A program made the translations under genes and the position numbers. 64,000 bases of DNA from Elgaria multicarinata webbii (lineage: Eukaryota > Chordata > Lepidosauria > Squamata > Anguidae). The notes under the pieces are model-generated. The model was not told the DNA's origin. It worked only from the letters and a program-made list of their open reading frames with translations, and ran no database searches. The stretch spans positions 1,624,501 to 1,688,500 of the forward strand of contig NC_086188.1 of the NCBI RefSeq assembly GCF_023053635.1, given 5' to 3'. Numbering within the stretch: the first letter of the stretch is position 1; each line of letters starts with the position of its first letter. Shown in pieces: positions 10,205 to 21,818 of the stretch.

Positions 10205-10892
10205 AGGTTGTGGCCAATATCCGCAATGTCGTTAGTGCCCCAAAGGTTGTGCAACATGTGCCACCCAGTCATTCATGCGCATGGGCACCACCCACTGCCC
10301 CAGCTGTGCATTTCTGTTCACGTCTAGCCCAGCTGGGCCACCAGCCAGCTGAGGCCTCCAAAGCCAGTCCTCTGGGCTGAACTAGCCATCTGGGCTCAGA
10401 CAGAGCTCCCCACCCGCTCACCCTCAAATTCCAAGGAGTTTTCCTATTGTGCAGATTAGTGTTCCAAGACAGTCGTTGGCCCAGGGTGGCCATGTGTCCT
10501 ATTTTTACAGAGGACACTCCTCTCTTTGAAGGCCTGTCCTGAACAATTCCAGAGTAAAGATCATGCAACCACCAGACCTGTGGCCCATTCACAGTTCACA
10601 CCTGGACAGGCTGAATAGATAGGCGCTTAGGTCACCGCCTTCCGCACCCTGGCAAGATGTACTGCACGGCTCTTTAAATTATAAGAATTATTCCTAAATG
10701 TGCATCTACACATACATGTGAGCACATGCAAATTGGCACCCTCTTTTTTGGTGATGCATTTCCTCTTTTGGAGGTGATTCAGAAGAGGCCGCCCTCTAGG
10801 CTTGGCCCCTCTCCAGAAGAGAATGCCTCACGAGAGCAAGAGAATGTGGTAAAACAGAACAAAGAGTGGTGAACAAGGGCCTTTAGTTGGCC

Positions 10893-11590
10893 ATTAGAAT
10901 CATTGAATCAGAGAATGTGAAGGGACGTCAGAGGCCATCTAGCCCAACCCCCTGCTCAGGGCAGTCTCTGCAGTGTATGGTGCCGCTGCAGTCTCCCTGA
11001 CTGACAGCCCTCCAGTCCCTGCTTAAAGAACCCCAGCAATGGGGAATCCAGCACCTCCCCTGCTGAACAGCTCTTAGTCTTAAGAAGTTTCTCCTAAAGT
11101 TTTGTCGAAATTGGCTTCCCTGCAACTCTCAACCACCAGTTATAGCCCAGAGAAGAGGACTACTCCATCAGATATTTGAAGATGGCTGTCATGTCTCCCA
11201 TTGGATTTCTCCTCCAGAGTAGATGGAGAAAATTGAGAAGAGGATGATGATCATATAAACCTTGTAAGAGGAGGGGAAAGGCTGGGTATAAATGTAATCA
11301 AACAAACATACCCAGCTCTTTCAACTATTCCTCCTAGAACCTGGTTTCCAGACGCCTCACCATCCTGGTCTCTCTTCTCTGAATGCATTCTGACTTGTCA
11401 ATATCCTTCTTAAAGTGGGACACCCAAAACCAGACACCATACTCCAGATGCAGCCCCAATGACACAGAATAGAATGGAGCTATGACTTCCCATGGCCTAG
11501 ACACAGTGCCTCTCTTAACGCAGCCCAAGTTTGCATTAGCTTTCTTAAGCAATGAGCTTAAACAAGAGGGGGTTTCTCTGTTAAGGGCCA
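10893..11590 (-). repeat. CR1 LINE, long 3' fragment, minus strand
   Basis: It starts with AATCATTGAATCAGAGAATG and GGCCATCTAGCCCAACCCCC (the CR1 terminus in reverse). It continues through the conserved 3' region, including GCTTAAAGAACCCCAGCAAT and, further on, CATACTCCAGATGCAGCC and TTTGCATTAGCTTTCTTA. Roughly 700 bases are present, with a possible gap near 11220-11300. It is diverged and non-functional. Confidence 0.65.
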
Positions 11591-13168
11591 CGTTCCCTTG
11601 CGGGTATTCAACTGGAGCCAGAGGGGGTGGAGCCAGAGCCAAAGTGGGCGGAGCTACTCTTTTCTCTCTCTTTCTCGTGCTCTTTCTGACACCCCCCTTT
11701 TCTCTCAGGCGCTCTCTCTCTCTACTGGGCCATCTGGGAAAAGCTGGATTTCAGTTGCTGGAGAGAGGTCTGAACTGAAAATGGCATGAAGTTAGGCTGC
11801 GGGCTGTATGCTGCCCTGGGACTAAAGTTTGCTCACCTCTCAATGAGTAGGGGTAGTAATTGGGATTAGCAAATCAAAAAGAGGCTTCACTTGCTAAATA
11901 CCAGCAGCTGCTTGGGGTTTAAAACAGTAGCAACCAAATGCAGGATCTACTTAATCATCACCCGCACCATTTCTGAGTGTGTTATAATTGTAACCAAAGC
12001 GATCTAATGGCGGTTAAGTGTCTGTCCTGAACGAAGTGTATACTCCTGAACGAAAGCCAACTGTGAACTGATTGCAACAGCTTTGATTTGCTTAGAGCAA
12101 TCACGGGAATGGCCACGAGATGGCACTTCAGCCTTATTTATTTACTTGCAACTGAATTATTAACGGAATCTCTGTACAGGGCCAGCCCTACCCTTAGGCA
12201 GAGTAAGGCAGCTGTCAACAGACAGCAGACCTTGGGTGACTTGAAAGGGAAGCTAGCGGTTTGTTATTTCATTGGCTAGGATGGTATTTTTAGTGCCAGA
12301 GGTGGGGGAGAAGTGCTTGTGGGATTTTCTGCCTCATGTGCCCAATATATTGGTGGTTGTGATGGGATGGATTTGGGTGACATGTGCCTTAACTTGCACA
12401 GGTGAGAACATGCCATTTCCTGCTCTGTCTCAACTAGGGAAATGGCTTGGTCCAGACTTGGGGGGGCTTCTCACATCACTTAATTCCCCCCCCCGCAAAG
12501 GTGCAGTACCCACCTTCCTTCTCCTGACTGTAGGATTGTTTTGTGTTTTCCTGACTTTAGCAGTTTCTCCCCAATTCTGAAAAGTTGAAATGCCTCTTTG
12601 TTGCTGGCAGTAGGGGGTTTTAAGCGAAAGTAGCCTGGCGTTCTGGACCCTGACCCTTTGCCCCATCTGCCCTGCCCACCACTGGCATGTAGCCCCCCCT
12701 GGAGCTTCCCAGAAATGAAATTCGAGCCATGTGCTGAACAAACCTCCCCCCCACCCCCATGATGGACACAAACACTTTAAGTGAGCTTCTAAGCATGTAA
12801 AGTGTGGATGCCACGGACTGTAAGCTTCAAGAAGAGAGGGGCGCGTGAAATTACACGCCCAATCAAGGGATGAAAGCGGCCCAGCCTTCCCTGGGGGTGA
12901 CACAGGCCTCTTTGCTCTTTTTACCACACTGATGAACCGTAGGAGCCGGAAAGGCGGCCGCTGACTTCCATAGGCTGCCAGGACAGCTGTTTTCCTTGGA
13001 AGCCCAAGTTATTTTTAGGTCACGCTGCGCACGCAAAGGCGCATTTGGCTATTCATGCTGGTTGCAAAATAGCAGATGCCTGCTGTTCAAGGCACACTTT
13101 GACCCCCGGCTTGGCCTTGCTGAGTAACAGGCCCTGGGGGGAACATGTGGCGGCACCAACCCTTCCGT
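11591..13168. other. Intergenic, nothing recognised
   Basis: There is a pyrimidine-rich tract near 11655-11735. Otherwise this is unique sequence without a supported gene or repeat. Confidence 0.4.
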
Positions 13169-13182
13169 GGTGTGTGTGTGCA

Positions 13183-13216
<34 letters not shown>
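13169..13216. repeat. (TG)n microsatellite, interrupted
   Basis: There are two TG runs separated by CAAT. Confidence 0.9.
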
Positions 13217-13217
<1 letters not shown>

Positions 13218-13737
13218 AAGAGTGTGAGGGGGGTAAGCTGAAAGCCAGGGAAAGTGTCCAACTCACTTAGACAGCATGCAGGGCCAACATCTGTGGAGCG
13301 GCTGGGACAAGGGGAAATTTGGGGCTTGGCGTGATGGGGAGAGGAAGAGAGGCTAGGCCCACGTGGCCTCACCTGCCTCTGTCTGGGTGGGGTGGGGGAG
13401 GCACAAGGAGGCAGACTTCGATTTTTTCCCCAATTTCTTGAATTTGCACAAATTCACACTTTCAAAAGTGCACAAAATATGCAACCCCATGCTTTAGCCC
13501 GGGGGGGGGAGGACATGCACATTTTTGACTGGTGTTTTTTTTTTAAAAAAAAAAAATCTACATATTTTTCTATGACTAAATCTGCATAAGATTCCAGAAA
13601 GTTTAAAAACCTGGTCTGGAAGCCCATAGAACCTGTGCAATTCAGGGGAAAGTCGGTCCGCTGCGGAATCTGCCAGTTGAACTCATAGAAATTCCACTGT
13701 GGATTTCTGACAGTGGGACGTAAATTAGGCATTTTAG

Positions 13738-13858
13738 GGGACAACCCTGTGCATGTTTAAACAGAGGGAGAAATGCCTCTCCTAAGGTTTCATTACTGGG
13801 GAACGCCGAGAGCTGTAGGCCTTTTTTCTGTCTATGCACGCATGGGATTGTGCCCTAA
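13738..13858. repeat. Palindromic MITE-like element, second family, diverged
   Basis: The ends ACCCTGTGCATGTTTAAACA and CACGCATGGGATTGTGCCCT and the core GGGGAACGCCGAGAGCTGTA match the element at 8930-9046. Confidence 0.5.
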
Positions 13859-13859
13859 A

Positions 13860-14015
13860 TTGTGTTTGTAATGCATTTATTTTATAATTGTTTTAATGAA
13901 GATTTTATTTAAGGTGGGTGTGTTTTATATATTTTCTAGGATTTTAAGTTGCCTCGAGTGTGATTTTTCTTGGTATAATGCAGGGGTGCAGATCAAATCA
14001 ATAAATCACCAAACC
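13860..14015 (+). repeat. Possible LINE 3' UTR remnant
   Basis: AT-rich sequence with TTTTATAATTGTTTTAATG and TTTTAAGTTGCCTCGAG resembles the 3' end of L2/CR1-type elements. It is a weak call. Confidence 0.3.
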
Positions 14016-15229
14016 CGTTTTCAACAAATGGCAAACACATCCGAGCTTCAGGACGGCCTGGCTGGCTCAAGTCAGAGGTCTGGCTAGTTCAGCATTTTAT
14101 CCCTCCAGATACCTGTCAAGCACACAAGGGGGAGCAATGATAGGAAAAAGGAGGAGGAGGAGGAGGAGGAGCAGCTGGTGACCATGGTGAGAAGGTGGAC
14201 TCCCCAGGGAGGCGGGGGGCCCATATAGGGGGCCTTACCTAAGGGCCTCCAAAACCTGGGGCAGGCCCTGTGTCCTAAAATACTGTGCCCTAAAATACTG
14301 CAGATGCCACCGCTATCTCTCAGTGCCGCCGGCAGGCCCCTCTTGCTCCGTCTCAACCTGCCTATCTGTATATAAACTGAATTTGACTAAGATGCTGTAA
14401 GAGCTCTCCTGATCCTGGAAAAGATACCCAGAGGAAGGGAAACGCAAAGGCAGCACACACAGGGGCCCTTGTTGTGTGCCGCAGATCCCATGAACGGCAG
14501 CAGGGGCTGGACTCCCAGGAAAACAAAGATCTTGTTTTCCTCCCAATGTCATTAAAATAAAACACCAGGGCGGACAGCGGGGAACCTCCACAGACCTAGC
14601 ATGCCTCCCTCAAGGCCTTGGTTTTAAATGACAGCTTCTTTTTGCAGACCTTACAGAACTGGGCTGTCTGATTTTTGGGGGGAGGGGGGGAAGACTTTAT
14701 TATTAGAGTTTATATTAAATCTTAATTCTATCAATCAACCTATCTAGATGTATAATGTATGTTTTGTTTTCCTGGCATTTTTGGAACCCTGGTGGCCTCC
14801 AAATGAAGACTTCTTATAGATTTGAAGTTATAGAAGTATCTTGCAGAAGTCAAGGAAATGAAATGCACAGTGACTGAACACTTTAAACCCTTTCAAACAA
14901 TTCACAATCTAAGTTCCAAGCTCAGGACACATTCCCTCACCTTGATCCCGCGGGGGTTAAAATGACAAAAGATGTTTGCCCTGCAGAGGGCAATGGCTGC
15001 GTTAGGAGCCACGACACTGAGTTTTTGGTCAGCTTAGTGAAGCTGTGTTGTGGTCCCATTAATTCACAATTCCCGCACATGAAATTCTTCCTCTCCCATC
15101 AGGACAACGCCCCTCTCTTCCTGTTAGATGTCTGTTTTCAATCAGGAACCCCAAATAATTATTTATTAAGAAATAACATTGAATGTGATTTTAAGACGAG
15201 CCAGGTCCCTTGCTTCCCAGGAGTTTAGT
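14016..15229. other. Intergenic, little recognised
   Basis: It contains a (GGA)n run at 14149-14170 and a short duplicated CCTAAAATACTGTG unit near 14275-14302. No gene is supported. Confidence 0.4.
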
Positions 15230-15720
15230 TAGAATCCGAGGCTGGGATTCACAGAGCAACTTTGGCAGCCTCTGAGCTTGGGTTCAGTCAATCTTTTGCC
15301 CCTTTTCAGAAACGGCTGCTTTTAAAAACCTTTTGCAGAGTGGCATTGGGACGTGGGCCATTCCGAAGCCCACTGGGTCATGCGGAACGGATTTTTCGGT
15401 TCTTTGGAGGGAGGGGGAGGGCTTCTCAGTGGCAGTGCCCTATTTCGTGACACCCTCCAGTGTCTTCTCAGTGCCAAAGATCCGCTTGGAGTTGTTGTTT
15501 TTCAAGGCTTTTCAAACTCTTATTAATTTTTATATTGCTTTTAAAAAAAGTTTGACTCTGATCTTTTATGCTACAATCTCTTTTTGTTTGTTGTTTCCTT
15601 GCACTGGCAGGAGCTGCTTTGGAAAGACAGATGTTATTAAAGGGCAGGATGTCAACTTGTTTTCATTTTTAAAATGTTATTTTAGCTGCTGTTTTTGGTA
15701 TATAACTTAGAGGGCCAGGG
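15230..15720 (+). repeat. Probable L2/CR1-type LINE 3' remnant
   Basis: The stretch has a GTGGCATTGGGACGTGGGCC-like block, then TTTTTCAAGGCTTTTCAAAC and an AT-rich tail of the kind found after ORF2 in these elements. It is heavily diverged. Confidence 0.35.
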
Positions 15721-16019
15721 AGTGAATGCCGTACCTGGTTTGGTTGCAGATTTGGGAAATCTGTTTGGGAAACACTGCCCCCCCCCCCAAAAAAACCCTA
15801 ACCGGGAGCCTTTCTTCCAATCCACACTGATGCACTCTGCAGCTGCTCAGGTACACTCCCTCCTCTTCTTCCAACAGAGGCTGCAACAGAGTTGAGTGCT
15901 GGCATAGAAAAAAGAGGCGGGGGGGGGGGGAGGCCTGCTTTAGACGAAGTCCTGGGTGCGTTTGTCCACACGCAAACACACACCCCCATCAATACTGATT
16001 GCCTTTTCACCCTGCCCCT

Positions 16020-16185
16020 TCCTGCCTATCCTCCACGGTGGCCTCCGCAAACCTCTCCCTCATTCGGCCCTCACAACAACCCTGCCAGGTAGGCTAGGCC
16101 GTGAGAAAGCGGGACGGGCTCAGAGAGCGGGGGGGGCATTAAGGGGCTTGGTGAGCATCTGAACCTGGGGCTGCCCAACTCTCTT
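16020..16185 (-). repeat. tRNA-derived SINE, type A, minus strand, at CpG-island edge
   Basis: The plus strand shows CCCTCACAACAACCCTGCCA, GTAGGCTAGGCCGTGAGA and GAACCTGGGGCTGCC, which is the reverse of the SINE body and B-box region. It ends where the CpG island begins. Confidence 0.55.
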
Positions 16186-16806
16186 CCCTCGACCTCCTCC
16201 CGAGGCGGCGGCGGCGGCCTCCAGGTCCCATCAGCCCCGGCCCGCCTGGGGAGGCCGCGTGCGGGAGGCGCTGCGCCGCCCCGGAGGGTGGAAAAGCTGA
16301 GTGTGGCGCGGCGGCTCCTCCCTCCCGCCCTTCCGACGACATTAGCATGCTTTCCGCGCGAGGCGGCGGCGGCGGCGGCGTGCTCGGGCGTGCGCGCAGC
16401 TCGGGCCCTTCGGCTGCCTGGCCCTGCAAGTCGAGGCGCCTGGCCCCGGCCCCGGCCCCGGCGGCGGCGGCTCCTGCGCTCCCCGGTCGCCAGCGCGAGC
16501 GCAACGGGCGCCCTCGAAGGACGCGGGCCGAGGCGCAGCGGCGAGGGCGCCCCGTAGGCGGCGACGCCGGCCTCCCCGTCCGCCTTGGGCCGCGCCGCTG
16601 CCGGCCGCGTGGCTGCCGTTTCCCTCGGGCGTCGAGGCGGCGGCGGCGGCGGCTGCTCCGGGCCCCGCGGCGCCCCGCCCGCCGACGGACCGCGCCAGCT
16701 CCGGCCGGCTAGCCGGCTGCGCGTCGCTTCCTGCCTCCGCCGGCGGCGGCTCGGCTGCCGCGTTTCCTCTCCCCGGCGGCTCGACGGCGCGGACCCCCGG
16801 CCCCGC

Positions 16807-16842
16807 CTGCTGCTGCTGCTGCTCCTCCTCCTGCTCCTCCTC
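16807..16842. repeat. CTG/CTC trinucleotide tract in CpG island
   Basis: Five CTG units are followed by CTC/CTG units, immediately upstream of the predicted donor and so in the likely 5' UTR. It is not the polyglutamine tract of ATXN2. Confidence 0.85.
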
Positions 16843-16882
16843 GGCCGGCGAGGGCTGCGGGCGAACGGCAGGCGGGCGCGCC

Positions 16883-16917
16883 ATGGGCCCGAGCGCGCGC
16901 GCCGGCTTCTCGTACAG
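16883..16917 (+). other. SH2B3: Possible upstream reading frame in SH2B3 exon 1
   Basis: An ATG in a strong context (GCGCCATGG) starts 35 bases before the predicted donor. If that donor is joined to 24274, the frame encodes 21 residues. It stops at a TGA that overlaps the main ATG (ATGA at 24301-24304). This depends entirely on the predicted splice. Confidence 0.35.
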
Positions 16918-16923
16918 GTCAGT
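16915..16923 (+). other. SH2B3: Predicted SH2B3 exon 1 splice donor
   Basis: CAG|GTCAGT, with exon end at 16917. It is a good but not perfect consensus. Alternatives in the second CpG-rich block are CAG|GTGAGG (exon end 20879) and AAG|GTACGG (exon end near 21343). Confidence 0.45.
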
Positions 16924-17100
16924 GGCAAGCGCGGACGGGAGGCGCTCCGGGGCAGGGCACCTCGCGGGGAACCGGCGCGGGCGGGCGGGCGGAAGAGCGG
17001 CCCCGCGGTACTCTGCTTGGCGCGGGGGGTGGGGGTGGGTCGGCGTCGGCTACCCCACCCCACCCGGGACAAGGCACCGTAGTCCCCGCAACCCCCCCCC

Positions 17101-18460
17101 CCCGCCGGCTTGCCGCCTTGGCTGGAGGGCTGCCCCCTTCACGGTGGGCGGGTGCGTGGGCTGCTGCCCCTCCGATAGAAAGAAGGCAAGAGAACACCTC
17201 GGGCCCTTTGCCTTGGGCCTTTGGTTCAGCCCTAGGTGGTGAAGAAGAGGGTGTTGTGTTGAGCATGTACAGAGTGCTTGCTTCTTACTCCCGACTAGCT
17301 AAAGCCACTGGCTTTCAGGTGGACATTCACGTGGGGCAGTTTGACCTGGTACAGAAATGCCAGGATGGAGAAGCTGCCTCGGTTGGATTTGTTATCCCCA
17401 CGCTGCTGTTAAAAGCTCAGAGCGGTGGGGTGGGGGGGCCCGTCTGCCACCCTCCTACGCACCCTGGGGGAACTCCATGTTCCACTTCCGTCTCACTGGG
17501 CGCGTGGTCATGTGTGCAAGAGCCCTTCCCCCGTCTTCCTTTGTTTACATGTGGGTGGGCCATCTCTGGGCAAGGCCCCCTGTCCTGGGGCAAGCCCCAC
17601 CCGGATCCACTTGAACGTGGGGGCTGCCAGCGTCTGGGGCCGGCCACGCTCCTCTGCTTTCTACCGCCAGGTTAAATAGGCAGTGGCTGTGTCTTTTTCT
17701 GAACATAAACAGGTGTGTGTGTGCGTGCGCGCGCTTTCTCCCTTTGCTTTTTCCTCTTCATGCTGGGAGAAAGTTTCATCTGCCAAAGTTTTGCAAGTTG
17801 ACAACTCTTAAACTGTGTCCGTGATTTTGCCAGCTTCCCCTGCAGGTTTGAGAATTGTGAAAAGTGGGCTTGGAGATTTTTTTGTTAGGGAAGCATTATT
17901 TTTACAGGCCAGGGTATAAATGCACAGAATAAATAAATGCCTTCACACATACACATAGCAGTGGCAGCTTTAGCAGTCAGCCCAGACTTGCATCTCAAAA
18001 CAGGAGATATTTAGTCCACCGGAGGAGCGCTCAGCGTCTTCGCGAGTCCCAAGAAGTCCCATCCGAGACACAGTCAAGAACACCACAGCCTCAAGTCTTC
18101 CCTGCCCTACTCTCTCAAATATGTGTTCAGTAATCCCCGCTTCTCTTAAGGACTAGGAAATTTTTTTTTTTTTAAAAAAAAGTTGTGATTGTCAGGTTCC
18201 TGAATTCTTTACCCAGTGCTAATTTCTGTGCTTTTGTGGAACACGCAGCAGCCCTTAGTTTGCGTTTCGGCACATCTGTGAAAGGATAAATGATTTGTCA
18301 GTCACAAGCAGTGTGTTTTCTCTGGTTTAATCATGTGTTTTCTAAGTTCGAAAATGTGGGTAATATAGGGGGCATCCCCTTAAGTCAGCCGAGAGGTTCT
18401 TGAGAGGCTGTGCCTGAATCCGAGGGATTCTTTTCCCTCTGCAGAGTTCCAGTTGTTAAG
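17101..18460. other. SH2B3 5' UTR intron, nothing recognised
   Basis: This is unique sequence with no supported gene or repeat beyond short GT and A/T runs. Confidence 0.4.
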
Positions 18461-18466
18461 CCGACT

Positions 18467-18468
<2 letters not shown>

Positions 18469-18498
<30 letters not shown>
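18469..18498. repeat. (AC)15 microsatellite
   Basis: An uninterrupted AC run. Confidence 0.95.
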
Positions 18499-18501
<3 letters not shown>

Positions 18502-18803
18502 TAAAGGGGACATTGCATGCCTGTGCCTTTAAGGGGTCCAGGGAAGAGGGAATTTTGGCATGGGCTACTTTTCTCACCACTCTCACACACAAAAATACAG
18601 GAGTGTAGTGGGTGTTGTCGCTGTTGCTGTTTTGTTGTTGTTCTTTGCATCACCTTGATTACCTTGAACTGGGGGCCTTCTAAGCGAGGTTCCATCCTCT
18701 TCCCCATACTTGCTGTGAAAGAATGAACCTAAATCATTGCAAATTATCTAGTGGTGGATTTTGAGCCTCAGTTGTTCATTTGAACCCCTCCTGACTAAAA
18801 TGT

Positions 18804-18829
18804 ACTTTCTCTCTCTCTCTCTCTCTCTA
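18804..18829. repeat. (CT)n microsatellite
   Basis: A CT run of about 24 bases. Confidence 0.9.
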
Positions 18830-18874
18830 TCAGCAAACTAAGTACTGGGACGCATGTGCGCATATCCCCATAAA

Positions 18875-18918
18875 CCAAAGGTTGATTGCTAAATAACCCA
18901 AAGTTGATTGCTAAATAG
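18875..18918. repeat. Tandem duplication, about 22-base unit
   Basis: Two adjacent copies of CCAAAG(G)TTGATTGCTAAATA with small differences. Confidence 0.75.
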
Positions 18919-19157
18919 CAGGGCATCCTGTTTTGGTTTTGGTTTTTAATGCTTTGGAGTTGTAGTGTAAGCTTTTCTCAATTAGCTGCTGCAATGAATT
19001 GATTAAAGCTAAAATTGCAGCTTCTCAAGGCATGTGGCAGTTAACTGGAGGCCAAGGCGAGCATTATGGAAAGGTCGCCTTTGCTGGGAGGGTAGGATGG
19101 GGGTGTTGGACAGGGACTTTCCTTGAGCAAAGGAGTCTGAAGCCCAAAGGGGCCAAG

Positions 19158-19379
19158 AGGCAGTGTGGTGCAGTGGTTAGAGTGTTGGACTGGGACTCAA
19201 GAGATCTGGTTCAAGTCCTGCTTGGCCATGAAGCTCTCTGGGTAAATTTGGGCCAGTCACTTACTCTCAGCCTAACCTACCTCACAGGGTTGATGTGAGG
19301 ATAAAATGGAGGAGGAAGAATAGAATCATTTAACCCCCCCTGGGGCCCTTGAAGGAAAAAAGGTGGGAGACAAATGTAA

Positions 19380-19410
<31 letters not shown>

Positions 19411-19412
19411 AA
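19158..19412 (+). repeat. tRNA-derived SINE, type A, full length
   Basis: The head reads CAGTGTGGTGCAGTGGTTAG with A-box similarity, and the B box is GGTTCAAGTCC. The body has CAGCCTAACCTACCTCACAG and GTGAGGATAAAATGG, and the element ends in GTAATAAATA followed by (AAAT)n. It looks complete. Similar elements are common in lizards and snakes. Confidence 0.75.
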
Positions 19413-19684
19413 TGCAGGGGAGGAAAGAAACTTCATGGCCTTTTGCAGATGTAACACTTCACCGTAGTTAGTGCTAACCATGGCTTGCTGTCTCAACCGT
19501 GGTTAAGATCCCAGGTGCACAGGCTATGGCTTACCTTATCCTACTGAGGTAAGACCTGTCCTCTGGAGGACATGCAGAGCGAGGCCTGCTTGACTCCTTG
19601 CAAGCGGAGAAGCTGGGAAAACTCCCTTAACTAAGGTTTGCTTGGTACAGACATATCATTTGCGTAACCAGTGTTTAGTGATCT

Positions 19685-20020
19685 GTCCTGGCTTGCAACA
19701 TGTTTCCAGGCCCAATTCAAAGTGCTGATATTATCTTTCAAAGCCCTAAACGGCTCGAGGCCCGGTTACCTGAAGGATCACCTTCTTCCATACATACAGT
19801 ACCTGCATGGACCCAAAGATCACCTTCAGAGGCCCTTCTCCAGGTGTGGAAGTCCCTGCCCGGAGAGGTTTGCCTGGCTACATTGTGCCAGGTGAAGAGG
19901 CCTTCTTATTCTTCCACATGTTTTAGTTCATTCCTTTTGGTTGCTTTTAAATCTGTTGTATTTTAAAATCTTTGCTTTGCTGCGAGCTTTTCTTTGGGTA
20001 AACAAACATGGTTAAAAGTC
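19685..20020 (+). repeat. L2-type LINE ORF2 fragment
   Basis: The translated piece VLILSFKALNGSRPGYL matches the C-terminal part of L2-like reverse transcriptases (usual form ...[14 protein letters not shown]...). It is followed by an AT-rich tail. It is truncated and frame-disrupted. Confidence 0.6.
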
Positions 20021-20780
20021 CCGCCTGTGCTGGGACTTGGTATTCTGTTTGGAAGGCCGTTGGGTGCTGCTGAGGACATTGAACAGGCTACGCAAGTATT
20101 TGGGGCCTCTGCCAGAATTAAGAGGTGGGTGTTAAACATTTAAAAATGTTGGCTGAAGAACGCCTGGTGACTGCAAGACTTGAACTGCTGTACTTCACAG
20201 GTCACCAAAGAGTGAACACCCGCTCTCCCAATTCAGTGCAAATAATAACACACGCTACTTAGATTTCATTTTTACTTTTAATCCACAAGCCGTGGATGTC
20301 TTGTACATGGGAGAGGCCTTCATTTCCCAGCTGGAGTTCCTCCGATGCACCGTTTTTGGAGAGTGGGGTGGGTGGGGGTGGGGCAGAATCTGCCTTTATT
20401 TTATTTTATTTTTTCAAACTCTTGGCTGAGAAGTTGGGAGAGCTCTCCACGAAAGAATCCCGAATAGCACCCAGATTGGCTGTGTTCTAGGGAAGGCCGG
20501 TGATTCTCAGAAGCTTATCGGGGGTGGGGGTGGTCTTTGGGAGAGTCACCGGTCATGGATGTGCTTCCTTTGAGTCAAGTTCGGCACATGCCGCTGTGGG
20601 GTGGGGTAGGGGAGGAGCTGGGTGTGCACTAGGCGCATTCTCAGTCCGGACCGTGTTGTGGTGACGCGCAACAAGCCCGCCTGGCCAGTGTGGGCTGAGA
20701 GGAGTCCCTGGATCCTCCTCAGTGGCCAAAGGTTCTGTGCCAGAACCTTTTGTTCTCCTTCTCCCTCTCCCTCTCTCTCT
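20021..20780. other. SH2B3 5' UTR intron, nothing recognised
   Basis: No gene is supported. A GTGGGTGGGGGTGGGG run lies near 20366-20382. Confidence 0.35.
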
Positions 20781-21440
20781 CCTTCTTCCCCCTTCCTTTC
20801 TTTTCTCCCAAAGTGGCTGGGGCGCCAGTGACGCAACACAGCAAGTCACGCGCCCCCCGGGCGGCTCGCCTTCCTCCAGGTGAGGAGGCCAAGTGCGCTC
20901 ACCGATACGTGTCGGCCTACTGCGCACTAGCCGGGCCCTCCACCACGCACCGGGCGGCCGCTTGGCTCCTCTCCAGCTGCAAACCTCGCTTCTCTTCAGA
21001 AGCCTGATGAAGTTGGTGGCCCTGCCCACGCCTCAGCCGCTCTCCTAAACTTCCCTGCTCGGCTTTTACAACGGCGGCAGCGGAGAGCCTGGGAGGGGAC
21101 TTCCTCCTATAGTGCTAGCTAGAAAAGGCCATTGTGCATTAGTATTACTTTAAATAGGGGAACCTACCGAGCGGTTCTATTTTGGTGCGGGCGGCTGCTG
21201 TCAGTGCGCGTCAAAGCTGCCTTTTCCTGCGGCCGGCCGGGGACTTCGGAGCACGCAGGCGGGCAGGGCGCTGTGCCCGGGGGTGGGCAGCCTTCCCAAA
21301 TGGATCAGCTTGCTGGTTTTGCCATCGTGCCCGCCGATGCAAGGTACGGGCGGCCGGGCGGCCTCGTGTGGCTGGGCTCCTGTTCGGTGTGGTTGCGCCA
21401 GAATGTGGGGAAGCCATTCTTGAAAACGGGCTTGGGGTTG
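20781..21440 (+). promoter_or_regulatory. SH2B3: Second CpG-rich block, possible alternative SH2B3 promoter
   Basis: CpG density rises again here. Two reasonable plus-strand donors are present: CAG|GTGAGG with exon end at 20879, and AAG|GTACGG with exon end near 21343. An ATG at 21301 (MDQLAGFAIVPADA) lies just before the second donor. If joined to 24274 it too would stop at the TGA overlapping the main start. It could be an alternative first exon or an enhancer. The evidence is only composition and splice consensus. Confidence 0.35.
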
Positions 21441-21778
21441 CGTCACGATCCGCTTGCTCGAGGCTTGGCGTTGCTGAGAGGTGGCTGCACTTCTGGCACC
21501 GCGTAGCTGCCTTGTCTCTGTGTGCGTGTGTGGACCGGGGGGGGGGGAGTATTGGCACAACAGTCTTGGGCCCGACAAGGCCTAAAAATGGGCTCTGTTC
21601 AGGTGCGTATATATCTATGCTTGCGCTCTGGAATAGAAAATGATAAATGTCTGCTCTCTTAGAGAAGCTAGGAACAGTTGTGGGGAAGGCCCTACGTAAA
21701 TGCGGCCGGCCGTTGGACCTGACAGCTCTTGCGCCCCCCGTCTGCTCCCCGGTTTCCCAATGCCTGAGGTGAAGCAGG

Positions 21779-21780
<2 letters not shown>

Positions 21781-21816
<36 letters not shown>
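21781..21816. repeat. (GT)18 microsatellite
   Basis: An uninterrupted GT run. Confidence 0.95.

Positions 21817-21818
<2 letters not shown>

Larger units (their letters stand above)
16180..17100 (+). promoter_or_regulatory. SH2B3: CpG island, probable SH2B3 promoter and non-coding exon 1
   Basis: This is very GC- and CpG-rich sequence with (CGG)n runs near 16364-16380 and 16638-16652 and a (CTG)5 plus CTC-rich tract at 16807-16842. It lies on the 5' side of SH2B3. A plus-strand donor CAG|GTCAGT at 16915-16923 could splice to the acceptor at 24273. In human, SH2B3 also has a non-coding first exon several kilobases upstream in a CpG island. No TATA box is apparent. The start site is not determined. 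Long open frames across the island on both strands are composition effects. Confidence 0.6.

Noticed and set aside
16807-16842. CTG/CAG tract as the ATXN2 polyglutamine repeat
   Set aside because: It lies upstream of SH2B3, on the wrong side of the locus, and no flanking ATXN2 sequence is present.
16071-17072. 333-codon minus-strand open frame and overlapping plus-strand frames
   Set aside because: These are composition effects of the SH2B3 CpG island. Arginine/proline/alanine repeats are present in all frames, with no conserved start or splice support.
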